A DNA stretch of 64,000 nt from a virus: positions 186,001 through 250,000 of IMG/VR virus record IMGVR_UViG_3300030673_000004. One strand, 5' to 3'. The number at the start of each line of letters is the position of its first letter. Position 1 is the first letter of the stretch. Shown here in pieces: positions 8,233 through 17,623 of this stretch. Both the position numbers and the translations under genes were made by a program. Under the pieces are notes generated by a model. That model worked only from the letters and a program-made list of their open reading frames with translations, made no database searches and was not told where the DNA came from.

Positions 8233-9203
8233 TGGGAATACGATCAGTACGACAACCTGCCCCATCGCAGCAATGGAGAGATGACGGTAATAGTGTCATG
8301 TCTCGTACTGACGGTTTAGTGGGGCCTGGTCGTGAAATAGCTGAAGGTCTGATTAAACAGGTAGTCCAGTTAAATTCTAATGCCCTGAGTATAGATACTC
8401 GGTACTTTTACTACTACAAGCGTAAGTCCTCGGGGCGTACCTGCTCGTGCCTGTTAGCTGATCAGACTTCTCCTGATGGTACTTGTAATGTATGTTTTGG
8501 TACTGGTATTCCCGGTGGTTATGACAAGTTCGGTACCTACTCTGATATTTTAGATTATACGACACCTGAGATGAATATGTCGGGTGTTGTTCCTGACCTA
8601 GGTTCTCGTCCTGTCTTACTTGTTCTGGATCCTCAGAACCTATCTGGCTGGTTTGAGGCTACCTTTGCGACTCATCGTAATAAGGGTTATGTTGATTCTA
8701 TTAGATTTATCTACTCAAGCAAGAGTGGCTATTCTACGGTTACACCCACGATACGTGTCTCTGGGTCTTCGGTTAGTACCGCGATACCATTAACAGAAGC
8801 AAATTTAACATCTATAATTAGTACATCTACTGCGTTTACTATTCGTGTGACTATGACACGCACATCCTTAGATGTGATTTCTCCGGCTTTTTCAAATATC
8901 TATTTTAGATACGGGTTGTTGAATAAGAAGGATTTGATGATTCGCGGTGACATACCAACTAATACAGAAACCGTTAATCTACAAGAATACGGTTTTGAGG
9001 AACAGTTTGGCGTTACACAGATTGTGTTTGATAATAGGATAACGGCTTATACACAGGATGATTTCTTATACTACCCTGAGCAGGACAAAGTATATAAAAT
9101 TACAGAAGTAGCTCCTAAGTATGCTATAGGTCGTTATATGGGTTTTGATGTGAACTGTCGTGTTGCACAGCAGTTTGAGATATACCGTAAGTTTCCACTG
9201 TAA
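8232..9203 (+). CDS. Virion connector-like protein with zinc motif
   Basis: 323 residues from the ATG that overlaps the previous TAA. Residues about 70-95 hold CSC...CNVCFGTGIPGGY, a CxC/CxxCxGTG zinc-binding pattern common in small head-tail connector or baseplate proteins of phages. A central jelly-roll-like beta region follows, and the C-terminal 85 residues (ETVNLQEYGFEEQFG... onward) are homologous to most of the next protein. Position after the portal supports a structural role. The exact role is inference. Confidence 0.65.
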   Translation: MGIRSVRQPAPSQQWRDDGNSVMSRTDGLVGPGREIAEGLIKQVVQLNSNALSIDTRYFYYYKRKSSGRTCSCLLADQTSPDGTCNVCFGTGIPGGYDKFGTYSDILDYTTPEMNMSGVVPDLGSRPVLLVLDPQNLSGWFEATFATHRNKGYVDSIRFIYSSKSGYSTVTPTIRVSGSSVSTAIPLTEANLTSIISTSTAFTIRVTMTRTSLDVISPAFSNIYFRYGLLNKKDLMIRGDIPTNTETVNLQEYGFEEQFGVTQIVFDNRITAYTQDDFLYYPEQDKVYKITEVAPKYAIGRYMGFDVNCRVAQQFEIYRKFPL

Positions 9204-9251
9204 CTACGTATTGATGTTTTATTTACCTTATTAACTGTTAGGAGATTACTC

Positions 9252-9698
9252 ATGACAACATCTACATATATCTACTACAAGTCTGTTCCAGAAAATGCAG
9301 AAGGTGACTCCCGTGGTTGTCTTCTATCTGGTATGATAACTAAAGATGATACTGTTGATCTATCTGAGTTCGGCTTTACCGAATCCTGTGGAAGAGTGTA
9401 TGTAAAATTTCTACATAATTCTAATTATGTATTTGTTCCTGGATCTTATTTGTATGATGTTCTCAATTCTGTCTACTACAGATGTTTGGAACTACATTCC
9501 GCAATGACTGAAGCTGAATTTGGTTTTAATATTCCTGCGTTTGCTACTATATTAATTTGTCGTGTCCTTGGTGACTTTGAAGTACCTGAGGGTATTGTTA
9601 TCGCAGCTACTTGTGATTCTGTAGAAGCTAAGCATGTGTTTGGTTCTGATTTATCGGGTGTTAGCTTAGATAATAATTCACCCGTTGTATTGATGTGA
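9252..9698 (+). CDS. Small structural-type protein paralogous to the end of the 8232 product
   Basis: 148 residues with AGGAG 8 bases before ATG. From residue 30 (DTVDLSEFGFTESCG) it lines up with the C-terminal domain of the preceding protein: same strand order, a YLYD/FLYYPE turn, a variable loop, then CRV...FEV. A stand-alone copy of a domain that also ends a larger virion protein suggests a shared binding partner in the particle. No named family recognised. Confidence 0.7.
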   Translation: MTTSTYIYYKSVPENAEGDSRGCLLSGMITKDDTVDLSEFGFTESCGRVYVKFLHNSNYVFVPGSYLYDVLNSVYYRCLELHSAMTEAEFGFNIPAFATILICRVLGDFEVPEGIVIAATCDSVEAKHVFGSDLSGVSLDNNSPVVLM

Positions 9699-9714
9699 CA
9701 AAAGCTAAACACCT

Positions 9715-10014
9715 ATGACTATCTATCTACATTTTGTTGCATTAAGCTGGTTGGTAGCTCTTTTTGTTAAGACGCCTATAGCTTTTCATCTATCAAAAGT
9801 AATAGGACGTGCTGTTGCTTGTCCTCTTTGCTTAGGTTGGTATCTTGGTTTTGCCCTAGGTATTGTTCATCTATGTACAGGTTTAGTTACTTTTGATTGG
9901 TATTTCCCAGCTATTTCTGCCATGGTAACTAGTGGTTCAGCTTTCAGTATACGTGTACTACTAGATATTGTAGATGCTCTACATACACGTGTGCTTCTAT
10001 GGGAATCTAAATAA
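9715..10014 (+). CDS. Small membrane protein with CPLCLGW motif
   Basis: 99 residues with about three hydrophobic segments and the motif ACPLCLGWYLGFALG, like the CPfCxGfW motif of DUF1360-type membrane proteins that are common in phages. Likely an inner-membrane protein. Function unknown. Stop and next start overlap as TAATG. Confidence 0.7.
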   Translation: MTIYLHFVALSWLVALFVKTPIAFHLSKVIGRAVACPLCLGWYLGFALGIVHLCTGLVTFDWYFPAISAMVTSGSAFSIRVLLDIVDALHTRVLLWESK

Positions 10015-10166
10015 TGAGTTGCTGTAGTGGGAAATTGCAGCCCTTGACTACAAAAGCTACTGTATGTCCCCACTGTGGAAGATACTCTACTACTCGATCT
10101 GGCACCCAAATATGTCCGAAATGTAAGAACATCTTTTTAGTTCGGACACAGGCAAGGACTGCATGA
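10014..10166 (+). CDS. Tiny zinc-ribbon protein
   Basis: 50 residues, start within TAATG, end overlapping the next gene by ATGA. VCPHCGRYS and ICPKCKNI form a clean two-knuckle zinc ribbon (C-x2-C, 13 residues, C-x2-C). It is probably a small nucleic-acid or protein adaptor. The tight overlaps on both sides and the intact motif support a real gene. Confidence 0.75.
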   Translation: MSCCSGKLQPLTTKATVCPHCGRYSTTRSGTQICPKCKNIFLVRTQARTA

Positions 10167-11950
10167 ATAAGATCAAAGCTACCACAGGCGTTGCTCCTGA
10201 AGATTATCACGACACCGTGTTTCAAATAATCGACGGAGAAAGGCCGAAACATAAGTATGTACAAGCAATCAAGATCTACGGGGACGACGATGTCGCAGAT
10301 ACCCCTGAGAGACGAGGCTTGGTTCAAACTCGTGTGCTTCTTGATCTTGATGATCCACAGGCAGAAGGATCTGAAGTATGTCTCTCACCAAAAGATTTGA
10401 AGCGTCCTGATATCTTTCCAACTTTGATACACGACCCAAAGATGTGGCGTGCTTCCTATGATACACCTATTCCTGAATTAGCTGTTGCTGCTTGGGATAT
10501 GGTAGAGCGTAACATATTTAATATAGCTACTGCTGGTATCGGTCAGCAGTTTAATCTAGAACGTGATGCTAATAAAGTTCTGAATGCTATTAAAGTTATG
10601 CTTAGTGGTTACTTTGGTGGATTTGTTCTTATACAATTACTTGGGTGGATTAAGAAGAAGCTGTTTGAGCGTATTCATCAACTAAATCCGCCTACTCCTG
10701 TATCTGTTGATTCTAAATTAGCCGACATTCGTATACACGGTTTGAAAGGTGTATACGATTCACGGTCATTCAATCGTTTTTATACAGGAGCTTCTTCTGA
10801 TAATCCTGACGAGTTGGCTTCTGTTAATGTATTAGATGCTTTATCCAGAACATTTCCTCATAGACCTGTAGCGTTGGTATCTATACTTCGTGACGGTAAG
10901 ATTGAGCATCAGCCTCTCTTCCGACATGACTTCGAGATGGCTAAAGACGTGTTTGTTGATTCTCAGGTAAGTATTAAGTCTGTTGTTGCTTTAGCTATAT
11001 CTATGAACATGGATAAGGCTGATGATCACGATATTAAAGTTATACTTGAGTTTTGTGCAGATAAGTCGAAGTATACTGCCTCTGTGTCTGTAGGTGGTGG
11101 CAAGATTGATGTGTCTGATGTAAAATGTGAAAAGGCAGGTACCCTGTCACCTCACCCTGTTATTGAGACTCGTGGCACTCTGCGTGATGACTTGCTATCA
11201 AATTTTATTGGTAGTATTAAATCTCATGGGTTGTTTGCTCATAAAAGTCACACTAAGTCTGCTATTCTTCCTTTCCATGTCGCTCGTAGCCTTGTAGCGC
11301 ACCTAGATACCTGTGATTTGAAGTATAAGCTGCAGACAAATTCAGCTAGTGATACGGGGATTGAGATTATGGTGCTGGACCCTGCGGGCGAGCATCCACG
11401 TCTCATCGGGTACATAACAGATAAATCTATGGGTACTCCTGAGACTTTGGATAACTTCGCACCCTCTGATAAATTCAAGTCACTGGATGTTGATTCCATA
11501 TTACAAGGTGAGTCACCTGTGATTGTCTTGGGAACTAATCCGTTGACCTCCTTCGCCGCTGCAACAAAGCGGGACGAGTATCTGAGTCAGTTTATAAAAG
11601 ATAGTTTAGAACATAACCGTAGAGTTAAATATACATCTACCATATTTGGTGTTAAGGATATATTTATTACTACGGATGTATCAACATTAAGTGAACCTTT
11701 GTCTGATCGTAAAGTTGTTGTTGATTTCCCTATAGATCTACCTAAAGGGTATGACTTTGAGAACTTCAAAACAACTGCTGTTGGTACGTTTACATCAAGA
11801 ACTCCTTCTTCTATTCAAATGGCTCTTGTCGATGGCAAGAATGTTGGCGGAACACCAACAGTAAACATTGTGTATTCCTTTAAGGGTTCCGATGTTGACT
11901 TAGCTATTGAACTTCTTTATACAGTGCTTCAGCTTTCAATCCATCAATGA
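10163..11950 (+). CDS. Large protein of unknown function, probably virion-associated
   Basis: 595 residues. The N-terminal 100 residues are polar with DDDVADTPERR. A helix around residues 145-170 (MLSGYFGGFVLIQLLGWIKKK) is hydrophobic. The rest is long alpha/beta sequence with no motif I recognise. Part of the run of overlapping virion-type genes. Function unknown. Confidence 0.7.
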   Translation: MNKIKATTGVAPEDYHDTVFQIIDGERPKHKYVQAIKIYGDDDVADTPERRGLVQTRVLLDLDDPQAEGSEVCLSPKDLKRPDIFPTLIHDPKMWRASYDTPIPELAVAAWDMVERNIFNIATAGIGQQFNLERDANKVLNAIKVMLSGYFGGFVLIQLLGWIKKKLFERIHQLNPPTPVSVDSKLADIRIHGLKGVYDSRSFNRFYTGASSDNPDELASVNVLDALSRTFPHRPVALVSILRDGKIEHQPLFRHDFEMAKDVFVDSQVSIKSVVALAISMNMDKADDHDIKVILEFCADKSKYTASVSVGGGKIDVSDVKCEKAGTLSPHPVIETRGTLRDDLLSNFIGSIKSHGLFAHKSHTKSAILPFHVARSLVAHLDTCDLKYKLQTNSASDTGIEIMVLDPAGEHPRLIGYITDKSMGTPETLDNFAPSDKFKSLDVDSILQGESPVIVLGTNPLTSFAAATKRDEYLSQFIKDSLEHNRRVKYTSTIFGVKDIFITTDVSTLSEPLSDRKVVVDFPIDLPKGYDFENFKTTAVGTFTSRTPSSIQMALVDGKNVGGTPTVNIVYSFKGSDVDLAIELLYTVLQLSIHQ

Positions 11951-11960
11951 GGTAATTACG

Positions 11961-13931
11961 ATGTCCGGTGAACTTGATAACCTTGCTATTGCCCTAGCTT
12001 CTGCTGGTGTACAGCACACTTATGTAAAGTCGAAACCTGAAACTATGGCAGAGCTCTCACAGGCTCTAGCTTCTGCCGGCTTGAAGCATATGCTTGTTGG
12101 TGCTCCTAATGAAGCTATCGCGGCAGGTCCGGGAAAGCGCATCTCGATCACTTACGAGACCTGGGATGATGAGTCCTTGGGTGCTGGTGAGACAGATGAT
12201 AAGGGGTGGGAGAACGAAGAAGGTATAGAGTTCAGTGACGACGGTGATGAAACCGCTGTTGATCAAGCTGTTGACTTCCTGAAAAAGGAAAGCGCTACTG
12301 AATTCTCTGCTTCTTCTTTTACTCATGGTGGTTGGTATTCAACAAGTAGCAACGATAGTGATCGTGATCTACAGACAGGTGAATTGACTACTTACTCCTA
12401 TCATCTGAATGACGGATGGACTGATGAAGAGAAACAGGCTATCTATGATGGTGTTACAGGGGTAGGCTCTTCTAATGAAGCTGAAGCTTCCATTTCGGGT
12501 ATTAAATGGCGATCTGAGACAGTATACCCTAATGATGATGAGGGTGCTTTCCTTCGTGGTACTAGTCCGGCAGGGGAAGAAGTTGAAGCTTTACTTGGTA
12601 CTGACGCAGATAATGCTGCGATTCGTGCTAACAAGCAGAGAATCTTAAGTACAGGTGATACTACCGGATGTCCTATTCGTCTTGTTCATCCGCATTCTAA
12701 TGAAGCTGAAGCTGCTGCTTCTACAGTAATAACGGCTGCGGGCTATACGAACCTAGATGCCTCTACCGTAGCGAAGATTGGGCGTGATCTCCCCTTCAAA
12801 ATTAACAAGGGAAGCGTAAGCGGCTCACCTACCTTTAGCGGTTCGGGTTGGGCTCGTGAAGAAGCTACTAATGTAATTGAGAAGCTCAAGAGCGCTGGGG
12901 CGGATTACTGGATTTATAGTTATCAGACCCCTATTCTTGCTAGGCTGGACAATCAGTGGTATGATATTCCTGGTAAATACTCTCCAACAACAACTCGTCA
13001 TCAGGGTGGTCTCTCTCGCCAATTCGATGCTAAGGCATTTGATGCGTCTGTTACGGACTCAAATGTCCGTCGTCCCGTAGCTCCTGGTGGGCTGGATCTA
13101 GATGCAGAAGCGTCCTTCAACCTAGGTGCTCTATCTCATGCTCTGGCTACTGCTGGTGTTAAGCATACTATTGTAACTGCGTTTGAACCTTCAGCGCCTA
13201 TTGATGTTGTGATTACTTCGGGTACTGTAAAGAAGCAATTGACAATTAGACCTAATCGGTTTGCAGCAGATTATAATGTGAGTCAGTTGGTGGGTGCTAT
13301 TGAGGCGTGGTCTACTAAATACATGGGACCATCTGAAGCAACAGCAGCTACTGAAGATGCTACTGAGCCTTTCTTTATCACTATCAAGCATGGTGCTAAA
13401 GAAGTTACTGTTAAGTATGTTCAGTCTCCTTATGATCCTGAAGCTAAGACTATTCGTAGTTTTGTACAAGCACTACATACAGTAGGTGGTCGGTACAAGG
13501 GAACGCAGTTTGTTGAAGTTCCCCATAATGAAGCAACAGCAGCTACTGAAGTACTTGCTTTTGGTGCAACACATCTCCCTGAAGCCGCTAGGACGAAGAT
13601 TGAGCGCGGTCTTCCATTCAAAATTAATAAGGGCAGCGTTAGTGGCTCGCCAACTTTCCAAGGTGCTGGGTGGGCTGAAAATAACCAGGAAAGCATGCGT
13701 GTCATAGATAAGCTGCAGACTTTGGGTGCCGACTACTGGCTATATAGCTATGCAACTCCTATTGGAGCTCGTGTTAACGATCAGTGGTATATAATTCCTG
13801 GCAAGTACTCTCCAACAACAACTCGTCATCAGTATATCCTTTCTGATTTGAATGCACAAACGTTGGATGCCGGTACACCCTCTGCTAATGTCCGTCGTCC
13901 CGTAGCTCCTGGTGGATTGGATCTCGATTAA
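11961..13931 (+). CDS. Multidomain tagged protein with tandem repeated domain
   Basis: 656 residues from ATG 11961 (GAGGT upstream); an earlier in-frame ATG lacks a ribosome site. Three copies of the recurrent tag occur: ALASAGVQHTYV, ALASAGLKHMLV and, centrally, ALATAGVKHTIV. Four segments of the type (P/S)-NE-A-x-AA separate regions, possible processing sites. An acidic unit starts ISITYETWDDESLG. Two copies of a roughly 110-residue domain (residues about 268-380 and 540-656) share LPFKINKGSVSGSP, YWxYSYxTPIxAR and PGKYSPTTTRHQ and end VRRPVAPGGLDLD. It looks like a precursor made of modules, perhaps packaged in the head. Confidence 0.75.
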   Translation: MSGELDNLAIALASAGVQHTYVKSKPETMAELSQALASAGLKHMLVGAPNEAIAAGPGKRISITYETWDDESLGAGETDDKGWENEEGIEFSDDGDETAVDQAVDFLKKESATEFSASSFTHGGWYSTSSNDSDRDLQTGELTTYSYHLNDGWTDEEKQAIYDGVTGVGSSNEAEASISGIKWRSETVYPNDDEGAFLRGTSPAGEEVEALLGTDADNAAIRANKQRILSTGDTTGCPIRLVHPHSNEAEAAASTVITAAGYTNLDASTVAKIGRDLPFKINKGSVSGSPTFSGSGWAREEATNVIEKLKSAGADYWIYSYQTPILARLDNQWYDIPGKYSPTTTRHQGGLSRQFDAKAFDASVTDSNVRRPVAPGGLDLDAEASFNLGALSHALATAGVKHTIVTAFEPSAPIDVVITSGTVKKQLTIRPNRFAADYNVSQLVGAIEAWSTKYMGPSEATAATEDATEPFFITIKHGAKEVTVKYVQSPYDPEAKTIRSFVQALHTVGGRYKGTQFVEVPHNEATAATEVLAFGATHLPEAARTKIERGLPFKINKGSVSGSPTFQGAGWAENNQESMRVIDKLQTLGADYWLYSYATPIGARVNDQWYIIPGKYSPTTTRHQYILSDLNAQTLDAGTPSANVRRPVAPGGLDLD

Positions 13932-14566
13932 TGCCCTCTTCCTATTACACCCCAGACAAGCATAACCCGTTTCTTCGCACTAGGAAGAAACGGTTATCTC
14001 ACTTGTCTACTCTGCGTGATGCTGAATCTCGTCAGACGAGTTGGATGGATCGTCCTACTCCTGGGAGATTTCTTGCGCAGAATTTGAAGGATGTTGGTGA
14101 TTTGCTTACGCATATCCAGATGCTTCAAGAAGAGGGATCTCTGGCTAATTCACCTAATTTGTTTAAGAATTACTTGGCTCGTGCGTCTAAAGAGCTTGTT
14201 GATCTGTGCAAGTTGATTACAGAGCGCATGAGAGGAGCACAGGATATGGAGATCTTAGAGGCTACAGCTTCTTTGATTAATGAGTTGGCACTATCTGAAA
14301 CAGATGATGCCAAGTTAGAGGCGCTAGCTGCTTCCTTGGATGAGATTCAGCCTACAGGGACAGCAATATCGGCAGCCCTGTCTACCGCCAATGAGATGAC
14401 TGTCACTGAAGATCGCTCTTCGTTAGACTTAGATCGGGGCAAGTTAGTTGTACACGCTGATTTTGATATATCTGTAGCTTTTGCTGGTAAACAGCCTATT
14501 GATTTTACAGTTAAAGCTGATCAGAAGATCGACTTTGATGACATCCAGCTTAAATCTGATTCGTGA
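13931..14566 (+). CDS. Unknown helical protein
   Basis: 211 residues, start in TAATG overlap. The N-terminus is basic (HNPFLRTRKKRLSHL), the middle is helical (DLLTHIQMLQEEG, ELVDLCKLITERM), and the C-terminal 60 residues are beta-rich with several Asp. No known domain. Confidence 0.7.
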   Translation: MPSSYYTPDKHNPFLRTRKKRLSHLSTLRDAESRQTSWMDRPTPGRFLAQNLKDVGDLLTHIQMLQEEGSLANSPNLFKNYLARASKELVDLCKLITERMRGAQDMEILEATASLINELALSETDDAKLEALAASLDEIQPTGTAISAALSTANEMTVTEDRSSLDLDRGKLVVHADFDISVAFAGKQPIDFTVKADQKIDFDDIQLKSDS

Positions 14567-14577
14567 TTGGAAAGACA

Positions 14578-17211
14578 ATGCTTCACTACGTAACTGCATC
14601 TCAAGTAACTAACCTAGGTAAATTCCGTGTCGTATCAAAGACACCTGCTGAGTGTTCTGCTGAAGAGATCAAGCAGTTTGCTACTTTGCTTGCTGAGGGT
14701 GGCCAAGTAGCATCTACGGGTATGGAGACGCGGATCAAGTTGGCTAAAGTTCTAGGTTTTGCTTATTCAGTAGACTCTAATGAACTTGTGGGTGTTTCAG
14801 CTCTAAAAGTACCGTTGGATTCATATCGCAAGTATGTTGAGAGGGGCGCGGGTGTTTCTCTACCTACTGAGGAATTTCCTTATGAGGTTGGCTGGTTGTA
14901 CGTAAAGCCAGAATACCGTGGTGCTCGTGCAGGTCAGATGCTTAGGTATCTGCTTGTTCAGCCTGTATTAGGTATTAGAGCCGGGGCTTTTGCTACTATT
15001 AGACATGATAACTTTATGCCCCAGAGAATCATATCTAAGTATGGTTTTGATCATGCTGGGCATGTTTGGACTTCTGAGCAGACAGGCAATGCTATTGACT
15101 TGTTTACTCGTTCTGCTGATAAGGGTATTCTTCAATCTGTTGCTTCTGCTCAGATTGAGTATGAAGCTATCTATATGTCATCTGCTCTATCTCGTGTTTT
15201 GAGTGATTCTCATATAGAGGCTGTATGCAAGCGTGTTCCTGCTCTGGCCAGTGTTGCCGTTAAGGCTTTGGCTCTGGGATATACTCAAGCAGGCTCGGAT
15301 CTGGCTGTCGCTATTGCAACAGAAGATGCAGACTTAGCAGCACATGCTCTGAATCTACTGAATACTGATGCTGAAGTAGATATGCACAAAGCTGATCCTG
15401 ATTTTAAGATTTTAGGCGATATTGAATCAGCCCCATTTTCTCATGAACCGCATCCGGAGTTTGTTCATGACGAAGCTGAACATAGTGATGGCTGTGCGTG
15501 TCCTGAATGCACAGGAGTACCCAGTGCCGAAGATGTTTCCTCTGAGATAGGCTTGATCTTTCAAGCAGCAATTTCAGAACCTAAGGAAGATATCCACCCG
15601 GTCAAGCAATTAATTGATTTGGTGTCTGGGCTTAAAGCTGCTCGTACTGATCTTCCTCAGGTTGAGCTCGGAGCCAATCCTTCCTATAATCAAGTATGTT
15701 TAGAGCACTTAGGTAAATTGGGCTGCCCGGAACTCGGTGCTGTTGAATCTATTGTGAAGACACCTGATGTTTCTTTGGATATGAATGAAGCTCACGAGAC
15801 ATTCTTACGTTTAGATAAGACAATCCGTGAGAAGCTGTCAGAGGCTGATGGGCCTGAGGCTGATCGACTGCAGCGTGTGCTGATTAACCTAGAGACGCTG
15901 ATGTCTGATATCTTTCAGTCTAATGTTGCGTTGGCTTCTGAGTATGTTCCGTTTGGTGGCGTGCTTCATCGGACAGGGGCCATCCGTGTTGTTGGTATAC
16001 GTCCATTAGCTAATCGTACTGGAGTGTGGGAAATTCTTACTCACTTCCAAGATGGGACGATCTTAAAGAGTGTCGCTTCTAATAAGAGAAGCTTGGGTCT
16101 ATGCATCAATATGCTTAAGCTAGATACCAAAGTTAATTTTAGGGGTACGTTAGGTCGTACTGTTAAAGACGGTATCCTTTTGCAAGATGGTCGTGAGTTA
16201 AAGCTTTTAGACAAGTCTTTTGTTAATGATAAAACTGCTGAAGTTGCTCATGAAGCTAAAGAGGGTTCACCTGTAAGCAGTGTAGCTTCTGTAGCTGTAG
16301 CAAGCACAGCAACAGACAGGCTGTACTCTAAGATTGAAGAGCGTCTAAAGTCCAGTAAGCCTGCTCTCAGATCCGCCTCTGTTACTATCTCTGAGCTAGC
16401 TGGGTCTGTTCTTGTTGTAATCCAGGATGTTGTTCTAAAGCCTGATGGTTTATCTAAGATTGTTGGGCGTGCTGTGACAGATAAGACTAAGAGCTTTACT
16501 CGTGCTTCTGGTACTGAGTTTGAGCTTGAGAAGTCTCCTGGTAAGTTTGGGCGTGTCGGGGATGTATCTATAAAGATCAACACAGGTAATGCTCGGCAGA
16601 CACAGGATGCTCTCGGACTGATACGTCGTTTATTTAGTAACGCTTTGAGCTACGGTGGGAATACAGTTGTCGAGGCTACTGCTTCTGTTAATGATGATTT
16701 GAAGTCACAAGCTATTCGCGAGATAGCATCTTCATTGACTCGCCTTGCTGATAGGTCTAGGAATACATATTCTGCCATTCAGATACTGGCTAAGCAGGAA
16801 TCTACCGGGAACGGTCTTGTAGACATCCCTGCCCAGGTTGAACAGGCTATAGCTAAGTGCTTTGAGTCGTTGTTCCATGTTGAGCAACTGGTCTTTCGTC
16901 AGTTGGCTCAGGATAAAGCTGTTATTGAACCTAGCTATAAGAGTCTAACTCCTGAAGAGAGCAAGGCTGTAGCATCCCTTTTCATACCTATCTACAGGAA
17001 CAAAAATGTATCGGCTTACCGTACTGCTTTGTTCACAGTTGCTGATGCTTTCGGCAATTCAAAGCCACGTGTTCCTGGTGATTTGATCAAGTTAGCTCAG
17101 ACACTGCCACCTGCTTGTGACTTCATTGAAGCTGCTGTGTCTGTGTGGGTACGTCTAATCACAAGATCTGTGCGACTTAGATCACCTTCAGTTTCCGAAC
17201 CCCATGCATAA
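14578..17211 (+). CDS. Large protein with N-terminal GNAT acetyltransferase domain
   Basis: 877 residues from ATG 14578 (GGAAAG upstream); a GTG at 14563 overlapping the previous stop is possible. Residues about 10-185 are a GNAT fold: VGWLYVKPEYRGARAGQMLRYLL gives the acetyl-CoA loop (R-G-x-x-A/G pattern) and FxxxRIISKYGFDHAG the closing strand. A small CACPEC motif follows near residue 310, then about 550 residues of alpha/beta sequence without recognised domains. A GNAT fused to a long virion-type protein suggests modification of a particle or host protein. The last 115 bases overlap the convergent gene at 17097. Confidence 0.75.
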   Translation: MLHYVTASQVTNLGKFRVVSKTPAECSAEEIKQFATLLAEGGQVASTGMETRIKLAKVLGFAYSVDSNELVGVSALKVPLDSYRKYVERGAGVSLPTEEFPYEVGWLYVKPEYRGARAGQMLRYLLVQPVLGIRAGAFATIRHDNFMPQRIISKYGFDHAGHVWTSEQTGNAIDLFTRSADKGILQSVASAQIEYEAIYMSSALSRVLSDSHIEAVCKRVPALASVAVKALALGYTQAGSDLAVAIATEDADLAAHALNLLNTDAEVDMHKADPDFKILGDIESAPFSHEPHPEFVHDEAEHSDGCACPECTGVPSAEDVSSEIGLIFQAAISEPKEDIHPVKQLIDLVSGLKAARTDLPQVELGANPSYNQVCLEHLGKLGCPELGAVESIVKTPDVSLDMNEAHETFLRLDKTIREKLSEADGPEADRLQRVLINLETLMSDIFQSNVALASEYVPFGGVLHRTGAIRVVGIRPLANRTGVWEILTHFQDGTILKSVASNKRSLGLCINMLKLDTKVNFRGTLGRTVKDGILLQDGRELKLLDKSFVNDKTAEVAHEAKEGSPVSSVASVAVASTATDRLYSKIEERLKSSKPALRSASVTISELAGSVLVVIQDVVLKPDGLSKIVGRAVTDKTKSFTRASGTEFELEKSPGKFGRVGDVSIKINTGNARQTQDALGLIRRLFSNALSYGGNTVVEATASVNDDLKSQAIREIASSLTRLADRSRNTYSAIQILAKQESTGNGLVDIPAQVEQAIAKCFESLFHVEQLVFRQLAQDKAVIEPSYKSLTPEESKAVASLFIPIYRNKNVSAYRTALFTVADAFGNSKPRVPGDLIKLAQTLPPACDFIEAAVSVWVRLITRSVRLRSPSVSEPHA

Positions 17212-17543
17212 AATTTAAGAGTATAGTTCGCTTTTGACGCGGCAAGCAAACGATGCTGACCAGAAACTAAGGAGCCATAGCGATCATGTCCTTCAATAGC
17301 ATTGTAAACAATTGGTTCGCTTGTAAGTGGTTCCCACGTGCCTTCGCGCATGCGGCGTACAAATTCATTAACAACATTCACGTGTACCCGGCGATTTTTA
17401 TTTACACCTGTACTATCTTCTAGGTGTAGCTGGCTAATGAGTTCTGGAGATGCGCTGTAGACATTCAAGATACTCCCATCGGTCATCTCTTGTGGATTAA
17501 CGTCACATAGCCGCAGAAAGTCTTGCATGGTTGCGATTGGCAT
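17097..17543 (-). CDS. ParB/DUF-type phage protein (NRR...GQHRL motif)
   Basis: 148 residues. KNRRVHVNVVNEFVRRMREG, then PIVYN and LVSGQHRLLAA match the ParB/Srx-like proteins frequent in actinophages and other large phages (N-R-x-h-x3-V-x2-h, then G-Q-H-R). These often bind nucleotides or DNA. AAAGGAT lies 6 bases before ATG. The C-terminal 38 residues are encoded opposite the end of the GNAT-fusion gene. Confidence 0.65.
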   Translation of the reverse strand: MPIATMQDFLRLCDVNPQEMTDGSILNVYSASPELISQLHLEDSTGVNKNRRVHVNVVNEFVRRMREGTWEPLTSEPIVYNAIEGHDRYGSLVSGQHRLLAASKANYTLKFYAWGSETEGDLSRTDLVIRRTHTDTAASMKSQAGGSV

Positions 17544-17623
17544 AGTATTATCCTTTTACTTGCTGTTGTGTGTATGGATTCCCGCCTATAAACTACTAAC
17601 ATTTTTTTGAATGTCAAGAGCTA

